From: Neoceratodus forsteri
Taxonomy: Eukaryota > Chordata > Ceratodontiformes > Ceratodontidae
Reading direction: 5' to 3'
DNA: 64,000 nucleotides
Assembly: GCA_016271365.2 (NCBI GenBank)
Contig: CM028129.1
Span: 1,005,033,501 to 1,005,097,500, forward strand
Shown: positions 33,408 through 43,870 of the stretch, one piece after another
Layout: each line of letters begins with the position of its first letter
Position numbering within the stretch: position 1 is the first letter of the stretch
The notes under the pieces: model-generated
The model's input: the letters and a program-made list of their open reading frames with translations, nothing else
The model's database searches: none
Told to the model about the DNA's origin: nothing
Program-made: the position numbers and the translations under genes

Positions 33408-33471
33408 GGGAATTCCAGGGAAGAAATGTGGGACCATTATCCTCTTCGCTGAGGAGCTCAGTAACTGCCGG
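33408..33471 (+). CDS. Copine exon (CPNE5/8/9-like)
   Basis: A 64-bp exon of a copine, a calcium-dependent phospholipid-binding protein with two C2 domains and a von Willebrand A-like domain. A tctctctctctctttctcatccccag acceptor precedes it and cgg|gtcagt follows. The first base completes a codon, then 21 codons read G-I-P-G and KKCGTIILFAEELSNCR. This is the linker entering the second C2 domain in CPNE5, CPNE8 and CPNE9 (family knowledge: GKKCGTI-L-AEEL--CR). The Phe before AEEL replaces the usual Ser/Thr. Paralogue choice is uncertain: AEELSNCR favours CPNE5 or CPNE9 over CPNE8. No neighbouring copine exons were found in the window, so the flanking introns are long. This is the only host coding sequence I can support. 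Confidence 0.82.
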
Positions 33472-33965
33472 GTCAGTATTGCTACAGCAGCCTTCACACA
33501 TTCTCTCGCTGTGGTTTGCATATTCTCTTGCGGTCATTTCTCATGTACAACCTGAGTAAAATTGTGCTAAAGTTTGCCATGTGCCTTTCATACACAGTTG
33601 GTACTGAGTAACCCATCTATTAATCTGTCCAACTGTGCAAGTCTTTATGTGCACAGATAGGTGTCTGATGGTGTGTGCATACACAATTATGTGCAGGAAT
33701 TTTGTTTAAAAAAATATGTGTGGGTGTGTTTATGGAATTTTGTTTAGACAGACATCAAAGTGTGTGTTTGACATTTTTCTAGATAGATATTGGGGGGGGG
33801 GGTGTTGTTTGTGTGTATTCATGTACAGATTGGGCCAACACTATATTTAAGCTGCGTGCAGTGATTTACTCAGACAGTTCAGTGTGTGTGTGTGTTGTTT
33901 GTGTGAGCATAGATTGGTGTCTGATAGGCTGATTGCAGAGCTGTATGTATGTTATGTTTCTGCGC

Positions 33966-33997
<32 letters not shown>

Positions 33998-34200
33998 CAT
34001 TACCATGCATCTTTGTGTAACAACATCTTACACTGTTAGTGTAGAAGTATGTGTTCTTGGAGGGGATTGTGTATGATTCTGTAGCTGTATAGCCACATTA
34101 ATCTCTAAAAGTGTGTACATATATGTGTAGATATACTACTATGTACAGAGGTTTCATGCAGAATAATACATAGTATGTGTGTGTGAAAAAAGAGATATAC
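33472..34200. other. Intron-like DNA with GT-rich microsatellites
   Basis: Begins with the donor gtcagt. Contains scattered tgtgtg-rich stretches (33640-34190), a G9 run at 33793 and the (GT)n tract at 33963-33996. No other exon was seen. Confidence 0.5.
33963..33996. repeat. (CG)n/(GT)n microsatellite
   Basis: Gcgcgc followed by about 14 gt units. Confidence 0.95.
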
Positions 34201-34721
34201 AAGCACCTTCATGAAATGGAAGCACGGTGTCAGAGCGACACCACAATCCCGACACCGGCATATCGACGGGCATACACTCGACTGCCACAAAAGCAACCTG
34301 CAACAGCTGCTGACATGCCTCCACAGGGGCAGCAAGTGCACCAGCGGTGACTACACGGGCAACCACAGCAGCTGCAGACCTGGGTGCATTAGATGGGCCA
34401 CCCTTACCCCCTGTGGTATATGCACTCTGTCCCCTGCCTACTGGTGACCCCTGCCCACACCCTGACCTGTCGCTGAACTGCCCATTGGGTCCTCCATGGA
34501 GGAGGAGGCATGTTATCAGGTCCATCATCGCAGTGGCAGTCAGTTCTGGTGCGTTGTTGCAGTGTCTGGGCACCTCTCAGTACCATTGGTGTCTCTGTTC
34601 TGGCTACAGTGTCGGGGTGCTGGTGTTTGGTTTGTAGTGCATCGTGGTCGATTGTGGCAGTTTCAGGGTGTCGCTGTGGGGGCTGTTGGCAATGTTGCTG
34701 TGGGCAACCTGTGGTGCTTCC
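34201..34721. other. CpG-rich unclassified segment
   Basis: Abruptly richer in C, G and CpG than its surroundings (agcgacaccacaatcccgacaccggcatatcgacggg), in composition like the Harbinger-type DNA at 3911-13355. A minus-strand frame of 139 codons (34573-34154) is Ala/Val-rich and shows no recognised domain. A fragment of a DNA transposon is the likeliest reading. It ends where a CR1 3' end begins. Confidence 0.35.
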
Positions 34722-35004
34722 AAACTAAGATAGGGGAGAGATATCAGAAGGGTATCAGGAAAAATCTCTGCATGGAAAGGGCAATAGAAAGGTGGAACAA
34801 ACTGCCAGTGGAAGTTGTCTGTCCTAAATCAGTGGAGGGATTCATACATGGCTCTGACAGACACATGGAACTAGTAAAGGCAGTAGGAGGAGTGGAGAGG
34901 GATAAAGGAGAGAATGTTTACTAGGGCCATGACATCCAATATTCCATAGGGCTGGGCAGATTGAATGGGCCATCGAGCATCTTTAAACAGCTTCTATGTT
35001 TCTA
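34722..35004 (+). pseudogene. CR1 LINE 3' end
   Basis: The frame reads GERYQKGIRKNLCMERAIERWNKLPVEVVCPKSVEGFIHG (34730-34860), the C-terminal block of CR1 ORF2. It is followed by the 3' terminus gggcagattgaatgggcc...cagcttctatgtttctat. Confidence 0.75.
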
Positions 35005-35015
35005 TCTAAAACAGT

Positions 35016-35160
35016 GTAAAAACATAGAAACATGGACAATGGTGGCAGAAAAAAATTCATGGTCATCTAGTCTGCCCAAATTCCCTATTCAGCCCTGGGA
35101 CCTACTGTCCCTCCAAGGTCCTATCCCTCCCCAACCACCCCATCCCCCAATTCTTCTCAT
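35016..35160 (-). repeat. CR1 3'-end fragment, tail-to-tail with its neighbour
   Basis: aaaacatagaaacatggacaatggtggcag...catctagtctgccca is the inverse of a CR1 3' end. It lies about a dozen bases from the 3' end of the plus-strand copy, so the two form an inverted pair tail to tail. Confidence 0.65.
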
Positions 35161-36084
35161 GTATGCACAAATGTATTGTTGCATTTTTTTCATTTGTGAT
35201 TTATTTTGTGTATAATGATTCTGGCTCATTTTTCATGTCAGACTACATTGGTGGCAGGGTAAGCACAAAGTTAAGTGTCAGTGTCAGTACCGATAAGACA
35301 CCTCACATATCATTAAGAGTAATAAATGAGTTTTACAACAATATCTGTACTAATGGCATCCGTTAAAAGGAGTTAATCACATTCCATGCATACACCAAGG
35401 CCAGCAATGACATTATCAAGCAGAACAAGTCTGCTTTCTATGTATATACTGTACACTCTCATAAGGGCTTGTAAAATCTCATTATTCCTTCCACAGTGAA
35501 GATAATGTGTGGACAGCTGCCCTACACTTCAGCAATGGGCTTAATAAAAGACATAAACAGTTGATTATCAGTTTGTTTAGAGGCAGGGGTTTGAACTAGG
35601 TGGACTCCTAGTATTTGCTGTTGAGAGGATCACCAGGCACTAAGGAACTAAAATTTGGCACCAGTAATCCAAAAATCAATTGTTACACCCTGAATATTAT
35701 ATCTTACAATAAATGATGAAAGTGCCACTACATTGGAGTGCTAATGCCAAGTGAGAGGCCTTAAAGAGGTATATTATAGAGGCAATTGTAGATGCTTCCC
35801 AATGGGCAACAAGAATTAGATGACTTAGGCAAATTGGTAAATCATTATTCATGTATTTTGATGGTCAATTGTGACTGATCATTGTTCATCATCAAATGCC
35901 ACCGTATGGTCATCAAAGGACAGCATCATCTAAGATCATCATCCAGCTCATGATTTAAAGATTGAACACATGACTTTACCAGCTGATGATTATTGATTAT
36001 ATTTATAAGCTTAAATCAGCATGATGGTTTTTGAAGTAAGTTTATAAGCCAGTTCTAGAGTCCCTTCCTAAAAAAAAGAGAGGG
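35161..36084. other. Unassigned AT-rich DNA
   Basis: No coding similarity. The stretch 35830-36010 is rich in atgatc/gatcat motifs, a texture that recurs at 39300-39470, so both may belong to one AT-rich repeat that I cannot name. Confidence 0.4.
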
Positions 36085-36645
36085 AAAGGTTAGAGACAGT
36101 ACAATATAGGATGACCAAGATGATTTAGTGCCAGGAGAGCATATCCTATGAGAATCAGTTAAAGGCAGTGAACGTATATTTACTTTGAAGCCAGAAGAAA
36201 AAGGGGGATATGACAGACAGCTTCAAGTTCCTAAACGCAATTAACAAGGTGGGCTGTGAGGAGCTATTTACTAGAAACAGAGAGGTCAGACAAAAGGTCA
36301 CGAGTAGAGGTTAATGTAGAGAACATTTAAAACGGTTATGAGGAAGTATTATTTTACAGAAAAAAGTGGTTAAGCCATGGAATGGTCTGCTGGCCAAGGT
36401 GGTGGGTGCCAAAACCATAAATGACTTCACACAAAGCTGGGATAGATTCAAGGGGATATGAGGTACTCAGCTAGAAGTGGGGTGTGGAAATACAGATATA
36501 AAAGATGGAACAGTGTAAGAGAAGACCCCACAGAGACAATAGATCCTGGAGTATAATAGGATAATGTGGGCAGACTGGATGGACCATCAGTCTTTTTCTG
36601 CTATCATACTGTAGTCTGTGTTTATGTTTCTGTGTTACATTGGGA
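36085..36645 (+). pseudogene. CR1 LINE 3' part
   Basis: Heavily decayed. The sequence follows the CR1 order: gttagagacagtacaatataggatgaccaag for VQRRATK, an FKFLNAINKVGCEELF-like block (36210-36270), a KVVKPWNGLLAKVVGAKTINDF-like block (36365-36430), then the 3' end gggcagactggatggaccatcagtc...tttatgtttctgtgtta. All frames are broken. Confidence 0.65.
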
Positions 36646-36879
36646 ATATTAAACAACACTGTATTTTAATATGAAAAGATGAATGAGGCAAATATCTGCA
36701 AAAGATAATGTATTCTAATATAAATCATGTGAAGTCAAGTTTTAACCCCCTTAGGAAGAATACATCCTAAGTTTGGTATAGTATATATAGTATGTTTGCA
36801 TATTTTTACAGGCACAGTTTATGGACCAAAAGAGTGGTAATTAACAGTTTTAGGATTATTTTGACTTGACAGTATTAGT

Positions 36880-38305
36880 TTGTAGAGTGCAAGAAAAGGT
36901 TTGGAGCACAAACCAAATACTACAAACTACAGACCAGTGAGCCTCACATCCATCGTGGGTAAGCTAATGGAGACTATCCTGAAGGAGAGGCTGGTGGCCC
37001 TCCTAGAGGTCAGAGGACTACAGAACAGCAGACAGCATGGCTTCATACATGGCAGATCCTGCCAAACCAACCTGGTCAAGTTCTATGACTGGGTAACTAG
37101 GCAACTGGACAGGGGCCATGCAGTGATGTCCTGTATCTGGACTTCCAGTAAGGCATTCGACTCAGTGCCACATGGAAGGCTGGGAAGGAAGTTAGTAGGC
37201 ACAGGGCGGTGCAAAGCTGGTGAGATGGGTAGGAAACTGGCTGCAGGGAAGGCAACAGAGGGTGGTGGTGGGTGGGAGGCTCTCACACGCAAGGGCAGTG
37301 ACGAGCGTGTTCCAAGGGCTCAGTGTTGGGACCAGTGTTGTTTGGGATATTCATTGCAGACATATCATGGGACATCAAGAGCAAGATCAGTCTGTTTGCT
37401 GATGATACCAAGGTAGGCGCAGTGGTGGATGACCTAGGGGATGGCAGGGGTTGCAGGATGATCTGGAAAGCTTGAAACCGGTCAGACACCTGGCAACTGG
37501 GCTTTAATGCCAAAAAGTGCAAGGTGCTGCATTTTGGGATGAAGAACCCAAGGAGTAGTTACCAGCTAGGGGAGTGCAGCTAGCCCAGACAGAGGAAGAG
37601 AAGGATCTGGTGTGCTCATTACAGGGTCAATGAACAACTCGCACAATGTAGGAAGGGCAGCTGCAAAGGCCAACAAAATGCTGGGTTGTATTGCAAGGGT
37701 ATATCCTCGAGGAGGGAGGACATGATTCTGCCACTGTATAGGTCATTAGTTAGACCACACCTGGGTATATGTCAGTACTGGCGTCCGGATCTGAAGAGGA
37801 CATTAAGTTACTGGAGGGGTGCAGTGCAGAGCGACAAAGATGATCAAGGGGCTAGGGGACTTATCATACGGGAGGAGGTTGAAGGAGTTGAACATGTACT
37901 CACTGGAGGAGAGGAGAGACAGGGGTGACATGATTGAAACCTTTAAATACATGAAAGGAATAAACAAGACGGGTACAGAGGGGCTGTTCAAAGTAAGGGG
38001 GGGTCCACCAGGGGCCATGGTATGAGACTGGAGCGAGGAAGGTTCAGGAGGGAGATGAGGAGACACTTTTTTACAGAGAGGGTGGTGGCTGGGTGGAATG
38101 CGTTACCTGCTGAAGTGGTATGCAGTAGAACAGTGGACTGCTTTAAACGAGGATGGGACAGGACAAGGGGGAGGGTTAATGAAGGGGAAGGGTGGAAGGG
38201 AGGGGCAGCTGCAGAATAAGGGGTGCTAGCTGCACATTCGAGCAGACTTGATAGACCTCTAGACCTTTATCTGCTGGCAAATTTCGTATGTTCGTACTAG
38301 AAGAA
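36880..38305 (+). pseudogene. CR1 LINE, most of the RT and 3' end
   Basis: The longest simple CR1 copy in the window, 5'-truncated inside the RT. It shows NYRPVSLTSIVGKLMETILKERL and QHGFIHGRSCQTNLVKFYDWVT (36920-37090), AFDSVPH, then SLFADDTKVGAVVDD (about 37390), KCKVLHFG, LPLYRSLVRPHLG and QCRATKMIKGLGDLSYGRRLKELNMYSLEERRDRGDMIETFKYMKGINK (37819-37970). RFRREMRRHFFTERVVAGWNALPAEVV (38040-38120) follows. The 3' end is gagcagacttgatagacc...tatgttcgtact. Several frameshifts and deletions (around 37200-37330 and 37600-37690) inactivate it. Confidence 0.85.
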
Positions 38306-38349
38306 ACTCATTGCAGCTATAAAAGGAACCCCAATAGAGATCTCTTAAC

Positions 38350-39140
38350 TAGTTTGAACATTTATAACATGATAAAGTAGTGAGGTGTAACAGTAAGCAT
38401 AAATGGTGTGAGGCTCTTCATGTCACAGAGTATCAGTTTGACATGGTGACAATTGCCAGTGTCAAAGAAAAATTATTAATTCAGCATAGATGGCTTATCT
38501 CAAACATACTGTGAAAGATTGAATACCTTACTGGCTTAACTCAACAGGCCACCTACGAGTGCATTTCTCACCTAGCTGCTAATACACTTGACTGTCATAA
38601 CAAAATCTGGGGCCCCTTCTATTCCTTCCTCAACCAGGAGATGCTAGTTGGAGCTCCTTCCTCACAGTCATCACATTCACCCCCTAAAACAGGGATTGGG
38701 TGAATTCACCCTAGTCTCGAAATTTGGATCTTGGAAGGATCCTGCTCTGCCACCCCCTAGCCAGATCGTTATGTCCTGTATCCACTTCTCCACTTACACC
38801 TACATTTGTACGAATACACTCATCCAGTTGATAATAGCACCATAACTGTTCTTGTATTTAGTTAGGATTTTCTCTCCCTCTTGATCAAGTATAATAGCAG
38901 CATGCTTTATAAAGCTAACCAGTTCCCAAGTCCCTGTACAATGATTTGCTTTTAGCACTCTGATACCCAGTCCACCATGATAGTTTTGTATCACAACATG
39001 AACATTGTTCTCTTCTATGATAATGACCCTGGGCTGGTCCCTAGGAACTTATAGTTACTTATTGTCGTAAATCCAGTTGACATTGCTTGTACCACAGTCC
39101 ATGTATTGTTCTTTGTTGTTATGTATTGTCTTTTCTCTGA
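38350..39140 (+). pseudogene. Probable L1-clade LINE 3' end
   Basis: Around 38460-38640 the frame ASVKEKLLIQHRWLISNIL, then NKIWGPFYSFLNQEM, resembles the region near the end of L1-clade ORF2. The stretch ends with ttgtattgttctttgttgttatgtattgtcttttctctgaaaactttcaataaac, a texture common to L1 3' ends. A minus-strand frame (38994-38800) with YHGGLGIRVLKANHCTGTWEL is present, which could instead come from an antisense L1 fragment. Low certainty. Confidence 0.35.
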
Positions 39141-39604
39141 AAACTTTCAATAAACAATTTACCTACAAAGACTAAGTGTAAATGAAACCAGCAAGTCTGG
39201 AGAGATGTATCATAACTGATGATTCCAGTAAAGATGATTGAAAAGAAGACAATATAAATTCCAGAATTACAGAACAGAGATTTTTTTTTAATTTATTGTG
39301 GTGATCTTCACCATTGGAAATTATGAAAAATCGTGATCATTTCTATAACATCATGGTTTTTGATTGGCTGCCATTTAATATTCATATTTAATCATTGTTA
39401 GTCATGATCACAATTATGGTTTTGGAAGATTGTGCATGATCTTTGAACATAATCAGTAGTAATCATTCATAATACATCCCTATAAAATTATCATCTATTT
39501 AGCTAAGGTGAAGGCCTCCAAGGTTGTCCAATGAACACTAGAAGACATTAAGGATGAGAAAGAGAGCATATGATAACTGCAAGGATTCTGAGGATAGAGA
39601 GAAG
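39141..39604. other. Unassigned AT-rich DNA
   Basis: Rich in gatcat/atgatt motifs as at 35830-36010. No coding or terminal-repeat structure resolved. Confidence 0.35.
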
Positions 39605-39612
39605 GAAGTAGA

Positions 39613-39771
39613 ATATGTAAGGATTAAGCCACGAGAAAGGATGGGTCTACAGTGGAATTAATCCATGGTTGGTTGGTTGGACCCACTCGGCCTTTGGCCT
39701 CGTGGTCCAACCCCCCCAATCATGGATTAATATCACAGTAGACCCATGCTTTCTCGTGGCTTGATCCTTAC
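39613..39771. mobile_element. Strong palindrome, MITE-like
   Basis: Almost the whole 159 bp folds back on itself. GTAAGGATTAAGCCACGAGAAAG (from about 39618) pairs with CTTTCTCGTGGCTTGATCCTTAC (to 39770). Pairing continues through atgggtctac and attaatccatg, then ggttggaccc/gtccaacc, to a centre at actcggcctttggcctcgtgg. It has no coding capacity. The fold suggests a young hairpin MITE. The flanks (gaatat and ttatct) do not show an obvious target duplication. Confidence 0.8.
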
Positions 39772-39774
39772 TTA

Positions 39775-41184
39775 TCTCACCTGCAGAAACTCATGAAGCA
39801 GGGAGAAAACTGGGTCTCTTTGATCAGCTGGACAACCAGAAACGGGTTGCAACACTTCAGGCAGGACCAGAGAGATAGATGCTATTTTTTTTCTCTTTGA
39901 GAGGAGCAAGCATGGTCGAGCAGTAGAAGTAATGCCAGCACACACACAGGGTGAAAATAATAAAATGGATTTAATTAATTATTAAAATTAAGGAATAAGG
40001 TGCACAGCTCCATTGAACAGAGGGTCAGACCAGTTTGCAGCCACGCAAGCAAAGATGAATACAGCACATCATTTGCAGATCCCAAACAAGCCAAATTAGG
40101 CCAGGCTCAGGCTCAGACTCCATGCAGCTACCTAGAGCCAGAATAAGCTCATAATGTTAAATTGGTATAGAGGTCTTTTCACACCGGGGGAGTGACTTAC
40201 TCTCCCCCTCAGCAAAACCCAAAATGAGAAACGGCCTATTAAACCGCGGCCACCCTACCACCTTGCTGGAGATCAAACCATACCCAATCCACCTTACCAG
40301 GAAAATTACAGGGATAAAAACAGCACAATGACTTGGTTACCTTCTTCCAGTCTCATGCTCCTGCACTTTTTGGGCCTAAATTGGAGACCTGCCCCAGACA
40401 TGGGCACGGCAGGCCCTAATAATGCAAGATCCCTGCAGGCCACCTGAACATACCCTGGCAGTGTGCCACACCAGGTAATGGCTTCCTCAACACTGCCACC
40501 ACCAAGGAGGCCCTGTAAAAACCCTGCCACCACTGTAACAGCCCCACTGCACACTCTTGCTAGATTGGAACCAGGATCCCAACCCATCCCAGTGCTTGAG
40601 GTGGGCCTACCTCCATTCTTCCAGTCCACGACTACTACTCTTGATCTGGGGACACCACTCCCATGGTCATATGCTCCTAACAACTTCCCCAAAAGGACCC
40701 GTCTGCAGAACCAATGCCGGAACCAAGATGACCACATCTCCTGTGCAGGGGGATCAAGACTCTGGCCCACTTGCTCTATCTCAACCCGCCGGCCTCTCCG
40801 AACCACTCCCAGGAGGGCCATTTTAAAGGGCAGGGGCATAAGGAAACATCCACATTGGGCGGACCCAGGCTGCCCATCAAACTGGACTGGCAAGAGGGAG
40901 AGAAGGTAAATTTAGTAAGCCCCCCTGAGTGGGGTGGCTTACACAAATACATTACATAAATAAACATAACCAAAAATTATCACTATAATGATACAACTGT
41001 TCTCTGTGATTATCAATAACTCTTTAACTGAAGTAGTAAAAGCATATTATATAAAAACATTTTTAAGAAACAGTAAGTTTAATTAATACATTAAATATTA
41101 CCATTTATCTGGAAGAAGAAGGTATAGGGAAAAGAGATAGGATAGCTGCATTATAGAATATGAAAACACTACACAAAGAATAAA
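39775..41184. other. Unassigned DNA with a GC-rich block
   Basis: The stretch 40170-40955 is C-rich with abrupt composition change, flanked by small hairpins (cgggggagtgacttactctcccc at 40187 and gtaagccccccTGAGTGGGGTGGCTTAC at 40914). A 195-codon minus-strand frame (40893-40306) spans it but has no recognised domain, so I do not call a gene. The block could be an LTR or a non-autonomous element. 40960-41180 is AT-rich. Confidence 0.4.
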
Positions 41185-41640
41185 ATAATAGTAGAAGAAG
41201 AATCAGCATTTATATAGCGCTTTTCATACATCCAAAGTGCTTTACAAGCAATGCTAGACTGGTAGTGAAGTGACTGAATGTGTGGTGGCAGCCATATCGC
41301 ACATCATCACCCACGCACAGCCTGGATAATTGCATGAACTGGTTTTCATGGGAAGGAGAATGTTGGCCAGGACACCGGGAATGTTCCGTACTCTTTTGCG
41401 AACAGTGCCCTGGGTTCTTTTACTTCCACCTGGACAATACCAGGATGGGCAGAAGGGACCTCGGTTTAACGTCACATCCGAAGGACGGCACACCCCAGCA
41501 GTACAGCACCCCCCAATACTGCACTCAGATGCCAGCGATTTTTAGGTGCAAATCCAATCCCAGTGTGGAACGAGAAACCACGACCTTCTGGTCCAGAGGC
41601 GGATGTGCTACCAACTGAGCCACGCTAGTAGATGGAGTCT
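41185..41640 (-). repeat. tRNA-derived SINE, copy C (near complete)
   Basis: The best copy. On the minus strand the head GTGGCTCAGTTGGTAGCACATCC, anticodon-like region and B-box-like GTGGTTTCTCGTTCC run from 41633 to about 41565. The shared body (gatgtgacgttaaaccgaggtc; gtggaagtaaaagaacccagggcac) follows. The tail aaagtgctttggatg...aaaagcgctatataaatgctg and a TTATTT-rich end lie near 41190. The agcgctatataaatg tail is of the type shared with L2-like LINEs, suggesting mobilisation by such a LINE. Confidence 0.8.
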
Positions 41641-41925
41641 CTTTGCAAACTTGTAATTTACCCTGAGAAATTGATTCTTAGTAGGAGAGAAAGACAAAAG
41701 TATAGAAGAAGATCAAAGTAAAATAATACTATGAAACTAGGTATTTTTATACAGAGTAATTTTAGCACAAACACAACTGCAACCATAATTGCGAAAATTA
41801 AATTTAGCACTAAGGCATTAGCACTACATTTACTATAATGGAAAAGTGCTAATAATGCCAATGAATGCAATTTTATTTTAGTGCAACTTAGTGCTTCAGT
41901 GACAATAGCCAAAATTATCTGACAG
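41641..41925. other. Unassigned AT-rich DNA
   Basis: Between the SINE and CR1 pieces. Nothing recognised. Confidence 0.4.
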
Positions 41926-42189
41926 TGAAAATTTCATGTTTTACAATATACAAAAGAAAAAGGCAGAGGAAACAGAAGGCTTGAATGCTAGATTGATTGT
42001 TGAGATGCTTAATGAATACTTTGCTACAATGTTCACCAAGAGGCTCCTATCAGGAAGGTTCTTACTGGCAGGACCCATGGCATCAATATTACCCATGATG
42101 CAGTATGTGAACATCATATGCACCTTGGTAAATGACTACTTGGTGAAGATTAAGCCAATTAAATCCCAAAGGGCCCATGGGGTCCCCAC

Positions 42190-42640
42190 ATTGATTTTCC
42201 TCCTTGGGAGGGCCTGGAGAAGGAGAGGTCTCCTTCCCCCAGGAGATACATTTCCAGAACAGGGCCTGGTACCCTTGACAATGGCAAGGGTTGGGGTGGT
42301 TGTCAGGCAGGGCTTCATTATGCCTGCTGCACCTTTTTTGTTTTCTTCCTAGCCTTTTACCAGCTGCAGCACAGATGTTTCTGCATGCCATGTGGAGGAA
42401 CACTCACGCTGCATCAAACCTGCAGCTCCCTCCCTGCATGCTGCTCATGCTAGTACTACCACCAGGCCTCCACCTACTGGCTGTCAACAGCAGAGTGAAA
42501 GATCCCTGAGAGGCGAGTAGTCCTCTGGACACTCCCTCCTCTCCCCTTCCGATGGAGGCCCAGTAACCTGAGTCCATTGCCGAACTCAGGTTGCCAGCGT
42601 CGCATGTGGTACTGCCTTCAGTCTGGAAATGGAGGTCTCC
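42190..42640 (-). repeat. Unclassified repeat, left inverted copy
   Basis: Reverse-complemented, it matches 43200-43660: gactcaggttactggg for gactcaggtcactggg, ggtggaggcctggtggtagt in both, and ggcataatgaagccctgcctg for gtttaatgaagccttacctg. It is inserted upstream of the CR1 piece 42660-43185. Confidence 0.6.
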
Positions 42641-43189
42641 AGTATGCTGCTTAAGTTTACTTATGACATAAAGCTGGCCAGGGTGATGGACACCCTTAAG
42701 GTTGGGGAACAACTTCAGGAGAACCTGAACAAGCTGGGTGATTGGTCAGGCTACTAGAGTCTCTGATTCAGTGCAGCTAAATGCAAGGTGTTATACCTGT
42801 GAAGGGAGACCAGAGGTAAGACTTCACATACTGTATGGGGTTCCTCTTGATGTAGTGAATGAGGTATAGGACTTCATGGTCTTAACAGATAAAGGGCTGA
42901 CACATGACGAGCAATGTGTGACCGGTGGCAAGAGGGCTGGCAGAATGCTTGGATGCATCAAAACAGGAGTGAGGAGCAGGGTAAGGGAAGTAATCCTGTC
43001 TCTTTACAAGAACCTGGTCAGGTCCCTCCTCTTTTCTCTGTGTGCAGTTCTGGGCTCTGTAGTACAGAAAGGACATTGAGGCAGTCAGCAGGGTACAACC
43101 CAGAGCCATAAAAATGATGAAGGGTATGGATGATAAAAGCCATGAGAAGAGACTGGTGTTCCTTAATATGTTCACAAAAAGACTGGCTC

Positions 43190-43870
43190 AGTGGCATGGA
43201 GAGCTGCGGCACTGGCACCTTACCAACTGCCACACCAGCAACCCAGGTTCAGGAACAGACTCAGGTCACTGGGGTGGGCTGTGGTGGGAGAGGATTGCAT
43301 GTCCGAGGGATTGCTGTCCTCTTCCAGGGAGTGCAGGGATGTCTATCTTAAACTGCCACCAGGTGGAGGCCTGGTGGTAGTGTGGCATGGGTGGCACAGA
43401 GGGTGGGGGCTACAGGAACATCCTGCATGTGCACCTCCACATGCACGCTTGACATCCTGCTGCAGGGATGGAGAGAAAACCAAGAAAAAGGGAGAGTTGG
43501 GGGGGTTTAATGAAGCCTTACCTGCTCATCCCCAGGTCCTCACTGTCACCCAGGAGCTTGCCTCAATCTGCTCTGGATTACTGGTACTGTGGTGGGGGAG
43601 GACAGCCCTCCTCCCTCCAACCCTGCCACGAGGGTGAATTTGTGGAGGAACTGCATGACTGAGGTGAGTACCAGGGAAGATGGTAGCTGGCTTGGGGAGG
43701 TGGGGACAGGGCTGATTAGCCGACTCTATGACTGCAGGAGCATAGAAACCTTTGTGTAAAAAAATGTATGTTTACAGTGGAGAAACAGATGAGACAGGCC
43801 ATGATTTCAGTCTTCTGCATACTCTGAGGTACTGACAAAGTCAAGCTGACATCAATGTTTCATCCTGTAG
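43190..43870 (+). repeat. Unclassified repeat, right inverted copy
   Basis: Plus-strand partner of 42190-42640, inserted in the CR1 between its NMFTKR and HNLKLSGGKLRGN blocks. GC-rich, with no recognised coding domain in its open frame (43191-43637). Confidence 0.55.

Noticed and set aside
34154..34573. 139-codon minus-strand frame as a Harbinger Myb-like gene
   Set aside because: Composition resembles Harbinger DNA, but no SANT/Myb tryptophan spacing is visible. Left as an unclassified segment.
40306..40893. 195-codon minus-strand open frame
   Set aside because: GC-rich block with overlapping open frames on both strands. No recognised domain. The opposite strand has 148- and 89-codon frames over the same bases.
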